Shown here: positions 34,238 through 44,074 of the stretch, piece after piece
Layout: each line of letters opens with the position of its first letter
Position numbering within the stretch: the stretch's first letter is position 1
Source of the DNA: CALBPI01 sp038533155
GTDB lineage: Bacteria > Pseudomonadota > Gammaproteobacteria > Steroidobacterales > Woeseiaceae
NCBI GenBank assembly: GCA_038533155.1
Contig: JBCAZH010000012.1
Coordinates: 1 to 64,000 of the forward strand
DNA length: 64,000 nucleotides
Direction of reading: 5' to 3'
Notes under the pieces: generated by a model
What the model was told of the DNA's origin: nothing
The model's database searches: none
The model's input: only the letters and a program-made list of their open reading frames with translations
Position numbers and translations under genes: made by a program

Positions 34238-35646
34238 GCCGGCCAACCCCCTCCCAATGCGCGATACAATGTTATCGCAGATTGGGCGGCGGTCACTGTG
34301 GTAGCCAACTCAGCATCCTCAATGGCCGCTAGCTGACGTTGGGCATCGAGCAATGTCAGGTAATCCGTAAGACCCTGCCCGTAGAGTTTGCTGGCCAGAC
34401 TCTCCGACTCTCTTGCAGCCGTGACGGCCTCATCCAGGCGCTGCGCTGCATTTCGCGCGCCGTCGTATGCCGCCACCGCGCTCTCCGTATCGGACAGCGC
34501 TCGCAAGACCGCTTGTTCGTAGTCCGCGAGCGCCGCCGCCTGGTTCGCATCCGCTGCGTCTAACGCCGCGCGCAATTGGCCACCCTGAAAAATCGGCCAT
34601 CGCACGAATGGCACAATTCCGAATAGCCGCGCGTCGCCATTTCCGAGTGTCGAGAATTCCGCAGCTTCGAAACCGCCACTGGCCGTGAGCGACAACGTCG
34701 GAAAAAAAGCCGCGGTCGCGGCACCAACTTCGGCCACTGACCTAGCCAGCAAGCGCTCGGCCGCTCGAACGTCCGGGCGACGGCGCAGCACGTCTGCGGG
34801 TGTCCCGACAGGGACGCTCTCCGGCAGTTGCGGAATGACACCATCGACGGTCTTCGGCAAACCCGATGCGGTCGCACCTGTCAGGAGCGCGAGTCTCTGG
34901 CGTGCCGCTTGCGCAGCCGCCTCTAATTGCGGCACCGTGGCCTCTAACCGGGCAAGTTCCGCTTGCGCACGAGTTTCATCCAAACGGCGCGACAGTCCGA
35001 GCTGGACTTTTCCGGCAATCACCCGAAGAGATTCGGACTGCAGCGCGACATTGCGTCTCGCGATTGCTGCACGCGCGGAAAACCCTTGCCAGTCCAAATA
35101 CGCACCGGCCGTCTCGGCGGCCACTTGCAGCGCAACACCGTCTGCCTGCTCGATTTGGGCGCCGAACGTTGCATCGGCCGCCTCCGCCCGCCGCCGCAAC
35201 TGACCGGCCAGATCGAGCTCCCAACCAGCGAGTACGCTCGAGTTGTAGAACGATCCGTCGCGCGGGATGACTCCGGCTCGAATCAACGGCCCTGCACTTT
35301 GCGGTGACTCGATGCTCTGCTCAAACTCGGTATACCGGACGTCCAACAACAACGACGGCAATCGTGCACCGTTCGCGGCCGCGCGACCCGCTAAAGCTGC
35401 GTCGACTCGTGCCACGGCGGCCTTGAGTTCACGATTGTTCGCGAGCGCAGCCGCAATGTAGCCATCAAGCTTCTCATCGCCAAAGACCCGCCACCAATCG
35501 ACCTCCAATGCGCCAGAGGAGTCGATCGATTCGACACGCTCACTCCATTCGGCGTTCTCACCGAACTCCGGTTGGACGTAGTCGGGGCCGACGGCGCAGC
35601 CGGAAACCAGCAACAGGCCACCAACCGTTAGAGTTTTAAAGTTCAT
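34216..35646 (-). CDS. RND efflux outer-membrane lipoprotein (NodT/OprM type)
   Basis: A 476-residue TolC-like outer-membrane channel. The lipoprotein signal ends LLLVSGC (Cys17), followed by the family hallmark AVGPDYVQPE. Two internally related halves of long helices carry the usual RRPDVRAAERLLARS-type motif (about 290-304) and FPTLSLTASGG. It forms the outer duct of the tripartite pump encoded with the adaptor and permease just upstream. The ATG at 35646 overlaps the permease stop by 4 nt. Substrate not predictable. Confidence 0.95.
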   Translation of the reverse strand: MNFKTLTVGGLLLVSGCAVGPDYVQPEFGENAEWSERVESIDSSGALEVDWWRVFGDEKLDGYIAAALANNRELKAAVARVDAALAGRAAANGARLPSLLLDVRYTEFEQSIESPQSAGPLIRAGVIPRDGSFYNSSVLAGWELDLAGQLRRRAEAADATFGAQIEQADGVALQVAAETAGAYLDWQGFSARAAIARRNVALQSESLRVIAGKVQLGLSRRLDETRAQAELARLEATVPQLEAAAQAARQRLALLTGATASGLPKTVDGVIPQLPESVPVGTPADVLRRRPDVRAAERLLARSVAEVGAATAAFFPTLSLTASGGFEAAEFSTLGNGDARLFGIVPFVRWPIFQGGQLRAALDAADANQAAALADYEQAVLRALSDTESAVAAYDGARNAAQRLDEAVTAARESESLASKLYGQGLTDYLTLLDAQRQLAAIEDAELATTVTAAQSAITLYRALGGGWPAWQEAKR

Positions 35647-38600
35647 GCGGTCACCGCACTGGCATGCAGCGGGCGTTGCATACGCTCGCCCCAAAGGCAA
35701 AGAAGTCGGTACATCGCTGGCGTGAAGAACAACGATAACGTGATCGAGAAACCGACACCGCCTGCAATCACCACGGCGAGCGGCGGCCAGAAGTCACCAC
35801 CGCTGAAGAAAATCAATGGCACAAAACCACCAATCGTCGTGAACACCGTCGACACAATGTGGCGGGTCGCGCCGACCGTTTGCTCCACGATGCCTTCACA
35901 GTCTCCGACGCAAGCACCGGCATCCGCGCGTATGGCGGCAATCACCACAATCGTGCCGTTGATTGCCACGCCGATCAGCCCAGCGATACCGATCACCGCA
36001 TTGAATCCTCGTGCGTAGCCACCGAGCCACAATCCGAGCATGCCAAGTCCTACGGACAAAAACGCGACCGTCGCGATCACACTCGCTAAACGTAGGCTGC
36101 GGAACGACAAGATGATGGTCGCGGCCATGAGCAACACAAGAATCGGTAGATAAGTCGTCAGCTGGCCGATCGCGTCGGCCTGCGCATCGGAGTCACCTTC
36201 CGCCCACAACCGGTAACCGCTGGGTAATTCGAATCCGGATGCCTCAAGCCGTTGACGCACGTCGTTCGCAACGTCCACAGCCAGCGCATCGCGTCGAATG
36301 AATGCAAAGACTCGGTTTGCACGAACACGGTTTTCACGCGTGATACTGACGTACTCGGGACGCAGCTCTAACTCGCCCACGCTGAGCGCGTTCACGGCAC
36401 CCGCGTTGCCGATCAACTTCGTGCTAGCAACACGCGAGACCGAGTCCCGTGCATCGCTGGGATAACGAATGCGAACGGGTAGCTCTTCACGACCTTCGAG
36501 GACCGCGCCGCCGACGCTGCCTTCGAGACTCGCCTGCATTTGACCGGCCACTTGGGCCAGCGTTAGACCCGCCGAACGCAGCGCCACCTCATCGGGCACA
36601 AACGCAAGACCGGGTTCGCCGTTGGTGATCGTGGCGTACGTCTGCGTAATTGCCGGAATGGTATGCATGATCCGCCGCACTTCTTGACCAATGCGCACCA
36701 GTTCAGTCACGTCAGGCCCTTCGATACGCAAGCCGACCGGTGCATCAACCGGTGGGCCCTGCGAATACGGGTTCACCACGATACGCGCGCCCGGAAAGCT
36801 ATCCGGCAATTCGAACATCAATTCGCGCGTGAGCGCATTGGCACCTGCCACATCCTCGGTAAACACTACGGCCTGGGCGTAAGTCCCATTGCCCCGAGTT
36901 TTCATGACCCGGTTGTAGTAGACGGTCGGAAAGCTGTGACCGACAAGCCAGTGGATATCGGTGATTCGCGGCTCGTCCTCAAGCTCGGCATCAATACGCC
37001 GCGTCAACGCCGCGGTCGCATCGATGGACGTGCCCGGTGGCATCCACACTTGAATCTCAAACTGGTCGCGATCCGCCGCTGGGAAAAACTGTTGCCCGAG
37101 CGTGCCCGCCAAAATGAAGCCGGCTATCGGTAGAACCAACGACGCGGCCACCGTCAGCCAGGGTCGTCTGACGGCCAATCGAACGAGATTACGGTACGGT
37201 TCCGAAAGGCGGCGAGAACTGGCGCCATCGCTCCACCAGCGGCGGACTTGCCCAGGTTCGCAACGGCGGATGAACAAGGCAGCCAACGCCGGGATGACGG
37301 TGATCGACAAGCCGAATGAGGCGATCAATGCGGTAACCACTGAGATCGCGATCGGGCCGACAAAGTCCCCCATCGCACCTGGCAAAAGGAAGACCGGCAT
37401 AAAGCCCAGCACGGTCGTGAGGGTGGATGCCAAGAGGGGCACAAACAAGTGTTGCACAGCATGCCGAAGCGCGGCGATACGCTCTGCCCCAGCGTCGAGT
37501 TTCTTTTTCACCTCGTCGGTCATGACGATTGCCGCATCGATCAGCAAACCGATTGCGACGATCATGCCGAAGATGCTCATTTGGTGGATTTGCTGACCGG
37601 CTGGACCCAGCCCAAACACGGTAATGGATGCGGACAACGGTAGCGCCGAGCCCACGATTAGTGCCGCGCGCCATCCCATCCCGACGAACACGACTAACAT
37701 CACGACGAGCGCGCCCGCCAACAAGTTGGAACTGAGCGTTGATAGACGCGCTTCGGTATAGACGCTTTGATCGAATACGATCGTCGCTTCGATGCCGCCA
37801 CCTAAAGATCGGTTGTACTGCGCAATGCGCTCACGCGCGGTCACCGCCCACCGATCCAAGCGAATATCGCCGGCTGTGCGAACCCCCAGTAGGATGCTTC
37901 GCGCGCCGTTGGTGAAAGCGATTTGGTCCGCCGGCTGGCGCCAACCGCGTTCAACCACGGCAACGTCACCCAAGGTGATGGCGCCGCCGGTCGCGCTAGG
38001 CACAAGCGTCGTGTCGCGCACGCGTGCAACCGAGTCGAAGTCGCCGTCCACCTCAAGCAGCAACGCCCGATCCTCATTTCTCAGTGCGCCTGCCGGCGCT
38101 TTGGGGTCGCCTGCTGCCAATAGGTTGGCTACATCCTGCGTCGTTAGACCCATTTCGGCGAGCGTCTCGGGGTCAATCGTTACGGAAATCTCTTCTTCGG
38201 GCGCACCGTAGTAGCGCACCAGATCCGTCCCAGGAATCGTCAACAACTCATCAGCCAGTTGTTGCCCGAGTCGGTACATCAAACCCATCGGTGGCTGCAC
38301 GCCGTCTTGCGTCCAACGCAGCGACAACAGAATGCTGAAGGCGATGGCTTCCGTCTTGTCATCGAACACAGGTTCCAACGCGCCGGCTGGCAGCTCGGCA
38401 GCGGCGTCCGCGATGCGATCACGGATCTTCGAGAACACTTGCTGGTTTTCTCCCGGGCCAACCGCGTCCTGCAATTCGATCGCAAGCACTGATATGCCGT
38501 TTCTCGAGGTCGAACGAATGAACTTGATCTCGGACAACTCCTCAAGGGCGTTCTCGAGCTTCTCGGTCACCAGCAGCTCCACGCGCTCGGCGGATGCACC

Positions 38601-38783
38601 CGGCAGCACGGTGATCACACTCGGGTAGCGGTTCGTGATGCGAGGGTCCTCGATCCGCGGCAAACCACTGAGGGCCGCCGAACCCGCCATCAAGATGATG
38701 ACGATCGACAGCCAAAGAAGATACTTGTTGCGATACATCGCCTCGGCGAGACGGGCGACGCCGGCGTTGGTCGTCTCGCTCAT
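35643..38783 (-). CDS. RND-family efflux permease
   Basis: A 1046-residue inner-membrane proton-driven transporter of the AcrB/HAE-1-like superfamily. It has TM1 at about 18-36, two large periplasmic loops, and the central TM4 region SIFGMIVAIGLLIDAAIVMTDEVKKKLD, which holds the Asp of the proton relay. The length and the motif LPRIEDPRITNRYPSVITVLPGASAE resemble the divergent proteobacterial RND subgroup often annotated as efflux RND permease. It overlaps both neighbours by 4 nt (ATGA junctions), so adaptor, permease and channel are translationally coupled. Confidence 0.95.
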   Translation of the reverse strand: MSETTNAGVARLAEAMYRNKYLLWLSIVIILMAGSAALSGLPRIEDPRITNRYPSVITVLPGASAERVELLVTEKLENALEELSEIKFIRSTSRNGISVLAIELQDAVGPGENQQVFSKIRDRIADAAAELPAGALEPVFDDKTEAIAFSILLSLRWTQDGVQPPMGLMYRLGQQLADELLTIPGTDLVRYYGAPEEEISVTIDPETLAEMGLTTQDVANLLAAGDPKAPAGALRNEDRALLLEVDGDFDSVARVRDTTLVPSATGGAITLGDVAVVERGWRQPADQIAFTNGARSILLGVRTAGDIRLDRWAVTARERIAQYNRSLGGGIEATIVFDQSVYTEARLSTLSSNLLAGALVVMLVVFVGMGWRAALIVGSALPLSASITVFGLGPAGQQIHQMSIFGMIVAIGLLIDAAIVMTDEVKKKLDAGAERIAALRHAVQHLFVPLLASTLTTVLGFMPVFLLPGAMGDFVGPIAISVVTALIASFGLSITVIPALAALFIRRCEPGQVRRWWSDGASSRRLSEPYRNLVRLAVRRPWLTVAASLVLPIAGFILAGTLGQQFFPAADRDQFEIQVWMPPGTSIDATAALTRRIDAELEDEPRITDIHWLVGHSFPTVYYNRVMKTRGNGTYAQAVVFTEDVAGANALTRELMFELPDSFPGARIVVNPYSQGPPVDAPVGLRIEGPDVTELVRIGQEVRRIMHTIPAITQTYATITNGEPGLAFVPDEVALRSAGLTLAQVAGQMQASLEGSVGGAVLEGREELPVRIRYPSDARDSVSRVASTKLIGNAGAVNALSVGELELRPEYVSITRENRVRANRVFAFIRRDALAVDVANDVRQRLEASGFELPSGYRLWAEGDSDAQADAIGQLTTYLPILVLLMAATIILSFRSLRLASVIATVAFLSVGLGMLGLWLGGYARGFNAVIGIAGLIGVAINGTIVVIAAIRADAGACVGDCEGIVEQTVGATRHIVSTVFTTIGGFVPLIFFSGGDFWPPLAVVIAGGVGFSITLSLFFTPAMYRLLCLWGERMQRPLHASAVTA

Positions 38784-39946
38784 GATGCTGGCGCCGCTAC
38801 GGTTTCGGGTACGAAGTCGAGCGGTTGGCCCACCCGGACACCCTGCCCGGCAACGACTCTCTGAAGACCTTCAGCCACGATCTCATCACCATCCTCCAAT
38901 GCGCCACGCACGTACACGCGGGCTTCGTCGTAATGAAGAATTTCGACCGGTCTGCGCTCGAGCACATGCGTCGCGCCGGTTTCGAGTTGCGAATCTCGGC
39001 TTAAGACGCCGGTACCGTCAGCTATAGCCAATACATGCCAAACGCCTCGAGCGCCTTCGGTCAAGGCGTCGAGCGGCACCCAAAACCCGTCCAGCGAAAT
39101 TCGCGACTCAAATTTCAACTCGGCGACATCCCCGACGCGCGCGGCCGCTCGCTCAGGCAGTTGCAACCGCACGTCCACGGCTCGCGTGCGGGAATCCAGA
39201 CGTGGCACCACGGCAGTCACCATAGCCATGACCCCTTCACCCGCGATGTCCAATCGCACCTCGTCATCGACTGCGATCCGCTCCAACGCATCGGTTGTGA
39301 CGCCAAGCCGCACCTCAAGCGCCGCCAACTCTTGAATGCCAAGCACGGCCTGGCCGGCGCCCAGCACCTGGCCCTCATCTGCCATTCGAGACACCACCAG
39401 CGCATCGTATGGCGCTCGCAGTTCGGTCTTGCGCAAATCGACGAGAATTCGGTCGAGCTGTGCCTGCGCAGATAGCTGCGCAGCTTCGGTGCGCCGCTTC
39501 AGTTCAAGCGCCTCGTCGAGCTCCTGTTGCGAGACGCCATCGAATTTGCGTGCCTCTGAAACCCGCTCATAGGTAGCAGCACTCAGGGTCGCTTGCGCCT
39601 GTGCCTGCTGCAACGCCGCCTCAGCCGCGTCACGCGCCGCGCGCAATCTCGCCGCGTCCAACCTCGCCAATACGTCGCCCTGACGTACCAGTGCGCCATC
39701 GTCGACGGTGACGTCGGAAAGCTCACCACCCAGTTCGAATCCAAGCTGAGAACTGCGCCCCGCCTCGACTCGCCCGCTGAACCGTTGCTGACTGACGTAC
39801 TCCGTCGATTTCGACACCGAATAGGGTGTTACCAGCAAAGCGGCTGGCGCTTGCTCGGAAGGCGTGCCGCCTCCGCACGCGGTCAGCAATGCCGACGCGA
39901 AACCAGCTACAAGCACTGGGACAAAGCGTTGTTTATCGAATCTCAT
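38780..39946 (-). CDS. RND periplasmic adaptor (membrane fusion) lipoprotein
   Basis: A 388-residue adaptor that bridges permease and channel. The lipoprotein signal ends in LLTAC (about Cys24). Lipoyl halves (LGFELGGELSDVTVDDGALVRQGDVLA and LRAPYDALVVSRMADEGQVL) flank a coiled-coil hairpin (about 95-175), followed by beta-barrel and membrane-proximal domains. It is the first gene of the efflux operon, divergent from a TetR-type gene, with operator-like sequences between. Start ATG 39946. Confidence 0.94.
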   Translation of the reverse strand: MRFDKQRFVPVLVAGFASALLTACGGGTPSEQAPAALLVTPYSVSKSTEYVSQQRFSGRVEAGRSSQLGFELGGELSDVTVDDGALVRQGDVLARLDAARLRAARDAAEAALQQAQAQATLSAATYERVSEARKFDGVSQQELDEALELKRRTEAAQLSAQAQLDRILVDLRKTELRAPYDALVVSRMADEGQVLGAGQAVLGIQELAALEVRLGVTTDALERIAVDDEVRLDIAGEGVMAMVTAVVPRLDSRTRAVDVRLQLPERAAARVGDVAELKFESRISLDGFWVPLDALTEGARGVWHVLAIADGTGVLSRDSQLETGATHVLERRPVEILHYDEARVYVRGALEDGDEIVAEGLQRVVAGQGVRVGQPLDFVPETVAAPAS

Positions 39947-40016
39947 TAGTTAGGCGTCCTGCGTGTTCCGAAGCGATGCGACGCGCGGCTGTCGGGCTTC
40001 GGGGTTTCTGATATAC

Positions 40017-40063
40017 TAGACCGTACAGTTTGATTCTAACACTTAATACGGAACTGTCTAGTT
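40017..40063. promoter_or_regulatory. Two TetR-type operator half-palindromes between efflux operon and regulator
   Basis: TAGACCGTACAGTTTG (40017-40032) contains the imperfect palindrome AGACCGT/ACAGTTT, and AACTGTCTAGTT (40052-40063) repeats the same half-sites with the opposite lean. Both share AGTTTGATT just downstream, and their centres are 33 bp apart, about three turns. Sequences with AGACCGTACxGTxT are typical operators of AcrR-like TetR repressors. A possible minus-strand -10 (TATATC) overlaps the first site, so binding would block the efflux promoter. Confidence 0.6.
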
Positions 40064-40695
40064 TGATTTCGGATGATAATTTGAAACCCCAGGTCGGGCG
40101 ACCGAAAAGCTGCATCAAGCGAGATGCAATTTTGCAAGCAGCCAGCGGTTTGTTCATGGACATCGGGTTTGCCAGAACGTCGATGGATGCGATCGCTCAC
40201 GACGCTGGTGTGTCGAAGCAGACCGTCTATTCGCATTTTGCGAACAAGGACGCGCTTTTTCGAAGCTGCATTCTGAATAAGGTGACCGCATATGGTCTTG
40301 ATATGCGCGATACAGCACCGGATACCCCTTTGGAGATGGTGCTGACCACCATTGGTGGCCGCTTGTTGGATTTGTTGTGCGACCCCGGTGTCATTCAAAT
40401 GCATGCACTGCTAATCGCGGAAACGAAAGAATTCTCCACGCTGGCAGAGTCTTTCTGGGAAAACGGCCCGCAGGCGACGATTGACTCGCTGGCGCGGTGC
40501 TTGGCCCAGAGCGAGGATCATCGCTACGCGCCGATTGACGACCCGACCCAAGCTGCCGAAGACTTTCTGTGCATGGCACAGGGACACTATTTAATGCGCT
40601 TGCTAATGCATAGCGTGGACTCGATCGATGAGGCGGAAAAAACTGCCCACTTGGACCGATGCGTGACACAATTCCTGCGTCTGCATGCCAAGTGA
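40063..40695 (+). CDS. TetR/AcrR-family repressor of the RND operon
   Basis: A transcriptional repressor of about 210 residues. The N-terminal HTH reads RDAILQAASGLFMDIGFARTSMDAIAHDAGVSKQTVYSHFANKDALF, a near-consensus TetR domain, followed by an all-helical ligand-binding domain resembling the TetR_C AefR-like group. It likely senses a pump substrate and releases the divergent efflux promoter. No ATG exists before the HTH: in-frame TTGs occur at 40030, 40063 and 40081. I chose 40063 because GGAA lies nine nt upstream and 40030 falls inside the first operator. A rare start codon would keep repressor levels low. Confidence 0.88.
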   Translation: MISDDNLKPQVGRPKSCIKRDAILQAASGLFMDIGFARTSMDAIAHDAGVSKQTVYSHFANKDALFRSCILNKVTAYGLDMRDTAPDTPLEMVLTTIGGRLLDLLCDPGVIQMHALLIAETKEFSTLAESFWENGPQATIDSLARCLAQSEDHRYAPIDDPTQAAEDFLCMAQGHYLMRLLMHSVDSIDEAEKTAHLDRCVTQFLRLHAK

Positions 40696-40707
40696 TCCTC
40701 GCCTTAA

Positions 40708-41820
40708 ATGACTCGTGTCCTGTTTGGGTTTGCCATTGCCTTTGCCCTCCTCCTGCTCGCCGCCCGGATTTTCTGGGGTGGCGGGAGCGACTACGTTTTT
40801 GTCGCGACAACACCGGTCGTTGATGCACAGCAGCTAACGACGTTCCAGCGGTTTAACCAACCGCCGCGATCGATCAGTATCGCGCCTTCAGGCGACGTGT
40901 TTTTCACCGTCGAACCGGCTGCGACCGGCGATGAGAACAAGCTGCTGCGAGTCCAAGACGGCATCGCATTGCCGTATCCGGATGCCACCACCCAACAGAG
41001 TCTTTTCGACAGCCCGTCGGATGTCTTTGTCACGAGCGATCGAGTATATGTCCTCGATCACGGCAACTACGGGGTGAGTAGCCCGGCCCTGCATGTCTTT
41101 GATGCGTCGGACGACGATTGGATAAAGACGATAGACCTCAAAGCAGTCGCGCCGCTCGGGTCGCATCTCAGTCACATTGTCGTCACCGACGGCGCTGACT
41201 TCGCGCTCATCGCCGACGCCGGCACATGGCGCAGGACTGCCGCTTTGGTCGTCATCAACCTCAAGACAGGCAAACCCGACCGAGTCCTGGCGGGTCACGC
41301 CGCACTTTCGGCGCAGAAATGGCGGATCACGCCCAGCGAAGGCCCCGTCCAATTCCTAGCCGGGACGTTTACGTGGCGTCCTGGACTTTCAGCGATCGCT
41401 ATCGATCCCGAAGGCGAGTATCTCTATCTGAGCGCGACGACGAACGACGGCCTTTACCGCGTCGCTCTGGAATCGGTGACATCGCTATCGAGGCAACTGG
41501 ATTTCGAGATTGAGCGATACTCGGACAAACCGTTATCGGGCGGGCTATTGGTCCTTCCTCAGGGGCGTATCCTTGTCACTGACCTCAACAACCATGCGGT
41601 TGCCCTTGTAAAAGCCAATCGGACCATGACTACCGTGGTACAGACGACGCAAATCCGCTGGGGCTCGGACCTTGCGATGCAGCCGTCCGGATCGCTGCTG
41701 ATCGCCGATAGCGCTTTGCCCAGCTACCTCCTGCGCGGCGAGAAAGCCACGGAGGCTGGCGCCCCGTACTTTATTCTCGAATTGGGCGGCCTCGCCGCTA
41801 AGATTGCCGCCGTCGAGTAA
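40708..41820 (+). CDS. Yellow/major-royal-jelly-like beta-propeller protein
   Basis: A 370-residue membrane-anchored or exported protein: N-terminal hydrophobic segment about 4-22, then a six-bladed propeller with MRJP/yellow-family features (SISIAPSGDVFFT, DSPSDVFVTSDRVYVLDHGN, ALVVINLKTGKPDRVLAGH, LSAIAIDPEGEYLYLSATTNDGLYRV). Bacterial members are uncharacterised, while insect Yellow proteins act in melanin chemistry or bind amines. It is 12 nt after the tetR-type gene and 5 nt before an EamA transporter gene, so these may be co-transcribed. Confidence 0.75.
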   Translation: MTRVLFGFAIAFALLLLAARIFWGGGSDYVFVATTPVVDAQQLTTFQRFNQPPRSISIAPSGDVFFTVEPAATGDENKLLRVQDGIALPYPDATTQQSLFDSPSDVFVTSDRVYVLDHGNYGVSSPALHVFDASDDDWIKTIDLKAVAPLGSHLSHIVVTDGADFALIADAGTWRRTAALVVINLKTGKPDRVLAGHAALSAQKWRITPSEGPVQFLAGTFTWRPGLSAIAIDPEGEYLYLSATTNDGLYRVALESVTSLSRQLDFEIERYSDKPLSGGLLVLPQGRILVTDLNNHAVALVKANRTMTTVVQTTQIRWGSDLAMQPSGSLLIADSALPSYLLRGEKATEAGAPYFILELGGLAAKIAAVE

Positions 41821-41825
41821 CGGGG

Positions 41826-42728
41826 ATGCCTACCGCCGCGCTCTATGCTCTGATCGTACTGATCTGGGGCTCTACGTGGGTCATGATCACATGGCAGCTC
41901 GGCACGGTCCCTTTGCAAGCATCGTTGACCTACCGATTCGCGATCGCTGCGTTGGTTCTCGCGGTGTACGGACGTATCACCGGCCGACGTTTAGGTCTGC
42001 AGAAAAGCGATGTGCCGATGGTCGCACTGCAGGGGATCTTGATGTTCTCCCTGAACTACTTTTTTGTGTACGCGGGCACCGCCTACGTGACGAGCGGCCT
42101 CGTCGCTGTGCTGTTCACGATGCTGGTGTTATTCAATGCGATCAACGAACGCGTTTTCTTTGGCACTCGAATCAGCGCGATCAGCATCCTTGCGGGACTG
42201 CTAGCGTTGAGCGGCATCGCACTCATGTTTTGGCCAGAAATCTCTGAGCTTGCACTATCCAACACGATTCTGCGCGGTGTGGGGTTGGTTCTAGCAGGTG
42301 CGTTCATGGCGTCGCTCGGCAACATGGCCGCCATTCGAAACACCCGCCGCAAGCTACCGATTGTCGCAGTCAACGTCTGGGGCATGGCGATCGGTGCCGC
42401 AGCATCGGCAACCTACGCGTTGGTCTCCGGAACGCAGTTCATTGTCGACTGGCAGTTCCGTTACATCGGCTCACTGTTGTTTCTGGCGATCCCAGGTACG
42501 GCCATCGCTTTCGGCATGTACCTTGTCATCCTCGACCGAATCGGAGCGACGCGAGCGTCATACATATCCGTGATGCTGCCGGTGGTGGCGTTGATGATCT
42601 CGACAATCGTCGAGGGCTATCAGTGGACGTTGCTCGCCGCCCTTGGCTTGGCTTTGGCGCTGGCAGGTAACGCGCTTGCGCTTTCTGTGAAGCATAAGCC
42701 GCCTGAACCGCGCGCCGTTAACGGTTGA
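41826..42728 (+). CDS. EamA/DMT-family transporter
   Basis: A 300-residue, ten-TM inner-membrane protein built of two EamA repeats. The starts of the repeats are recognisable as LIVLIWGSTWVMITWQLG (about 8-25) and LAGAFMASLGNMAAIRN (about 155-171), and SYISVMLPVVALMIS ends the second. Family members export amino acids or other metabolites; the substrate is unknown. Start ATG 41826, 5 nt after the propeller gene. Confidence 0.93.
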   Translation: MPTAALYALIVLIWGSTWVMITWQLGTVPLQASLTYRFAIAALVLAVYGRITGRRLGLQKSDVPMVALQGILMFSLNYFFVYAGTAYVTSGLVAVLFTMLVLFNAINERVFFGTRISAISILAGLLALSGIALMFWPEISELALSNTILRGVGLVLAGAFMASLGNMAAIRNTRRKLPIVAVNVWGMAIGAAASATYALVSGTQFIVDWQFRYIGSLLFLAIPGTAIAFGMYLVILDRIGATRASYISVMLPVVALMISTIVEGYQWTLLAALGLALALAGNALALSVKHKPPEPRAVNG

Positions 42729-42731
42729 AGC

Positions 42732-42757
42732 TCGCGAGTGAACGCGTACACTCGCGG
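42732..42757 (+). terminator. Hairpin between EamA and MscS genes, possible weak terminator
   Basis: TCGCGAGTG, an eight-base loop, CACTCGCGG makes a 9-bp GC-rich stem four nt after the EamA stop, followed by CTTTGA rather than a full T run. It could terminate weakly or stabilise the upstream mRNA. Confidence 0.4.
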
Positions 42758-42784
42758 CTTTGACCTGCCGCGGGGTAAAAAGAA

Positions 42785-43636
42785 ATGCTGATGTCGTTGC
42801 AACTGTCGTCGATTGTTGACTTCGAGAAGATCCACGAACTCCTAACCACCACCGGAGTTGAGCTCGGGATAAAATTGCTCTCTGCGATCGCCGTCTTTGT
42901 TATCGGTCGGCTCATCGCAAGAATTATCATGAAAGGCGCCGGCCGCTTGGCGGACAACGTGGACCTCGATCCTCTGTTGGAACGGTTCATGTTGAATATC
43001 CTGAATATTCTCTTGACCGTCTTCATCATCATCGCGGCGTTGACTCAGCTTGGCTTCGAAATGACCTCGGTCGTAGCGGTCCTCGGCGCGGCCGGTCTGG
43101 CCGTTGGGCTAGCACTCCAAGGGTCGCTGTCGAATTTCGCGTCCGGCGTGTTGATTGTGTTTTTCAAACCCTACCGCGTCGGTGACTACATCGATGCCGG
43201 CGGCGTCTCCGGGACCGTTAATGAGGTAAGTATCTTCAATACGATCCTTACGACACCGGACAACCGGCGCATCGTTGTCCCGAACGCCAGTGTCACGTCG
43301 GGTTCAATCGTCAACTACTCCATTCTCGATAAACGCAGAATCGATCTGACCATCGGCGTCGGCTATGGCGACGACTTGAAGACCGCCGAAAAAGTCCTGC
43401 GCGAATGTGTCGATGCGGACGACCGTATCCTGACAACCGAAACGACGACAATCGCGGTCAGTGAGCTGGCGGATTCGAGCGTCAATTTCGTGGTTCGCCC
43501 ATGGGTCAAGACGAGCGACTATTGGCCAGTGCGCTTCGATCTGTTGCGCAACATCAAGATTTCGCTCGACGAAGCGGGTGTCTCGATCCCGTTCCCGCAA
43601 CGCGAAGTCACGCTCGTCAAGTCGGAGTCGGACTAA
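42785..43636 (+). CDS. mscS: Small-conductance mechanosensitive channel (MscS family)
   Basis: A 283-residue homoheptameric channel that releases solutes under hypo-osmotic stress, close in length to E. coli MscS (286). It has TM1 at about 27-50, TM2 at about 60-85, and the pore helix TM3 VVAVLGAAGLAVGLALQGSLSNFASGVLIV, whose Gly/Ala packing pattern is intact. The cytoplasmic vestibule begins FKPYRVGDYIDAGG and contains VPNASVTSGSIVNYS. A second ATG is two codons downstream. It is followed by a DUF3429 gene after 3 nt. Confidence 0.94.
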   Translation: MLMSLQLSSIVDFEKIHELLTTTGVELGIKLLSAIAVFVIGRLIARIIMKGAGRLADNVDLDPLLERFMLNILNILLTVFIIIAALTQLGFEMTSVVAVLGAAGLAVGLALQGSLSNFASGVLIVFFKPYRVGDYIDAGGVSGTVNEVSIFNTILTTPDNRRIVVPNASVTSGSIVNYSILDKRRIDLTIGVGYGDDLKTAEKVLRECVDADDRILTTETTTIAVSELADSSVNFVVRPWVKTSDYWPVRFDLLRNIKISLDEAGVSIPFPQREVTLVKSESD

Positions 43637-43639
43637 CGC

Positions 43640-44071
43640 ATGTCGGCGGACGGTAGCCGAACGGCGGAACTACTTGGCTACGGTGGGCTGATCCCCTTCG
43701 TCGGCCTTAGCCTTTGTCTCATCTTCGGATGGGAGATCGACGGCCTCTCGAATCGCAGTCTTCTTGTCGGCTATGCAGTAACCATTCTTAGCTTTCTGGG
43801 CGCCGTGCACTGGGGCTTTGCCGTCGCAGCTCCAGACTCACACAGCAGCCGAGACTTTGTCGCCAGTGTAGTGCCGCCGTTACTAGCCTGGGTCGTGCTC
43901 GCATTGAAATCGCCCGCTGATCTACTGGCGCTCGTGTTGGCATTCCCAGCGTGGTTCATTTGGGAGCGAGCGGGCATCATGGCTCGCTACCCCGACTGGT
44001 TTCGACGACTGCGTGCCATTTTGACCATTGTCGTGACCATCTCTTTGGCAAGCGTCGTCGCGTTCGCCTAA
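43640..44071 (+). CDS. DUF3429 membrane protein
   Basis: A 143-residue inner-membrane protein with about five helices. The segments LGYGGLIPFVGLSL, YAVTILSFLGAVHWGFA and the Pro/Trp-containing later helices match the DUF3429 family, of unknown function. It is translationally close (3 nt) to mscS. Its stop lies 3 nt from the end of the convergent DUF4139 gene. Confidence 0.87.
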   Translation: MSADGSRTAELLGYGGLIPFVGLSLCLIFGWEIDGLSNRSLLVGYAVTILSFLGAVHWGFAVAAPDSHSSRDFVASVVPPLLAWVVLALKSPADLLALVLAFPAWFIWERAGIMARYPDWFRRLRAILTIVVTISLASVVAFA

Positions 44072-44074
44072 TCA

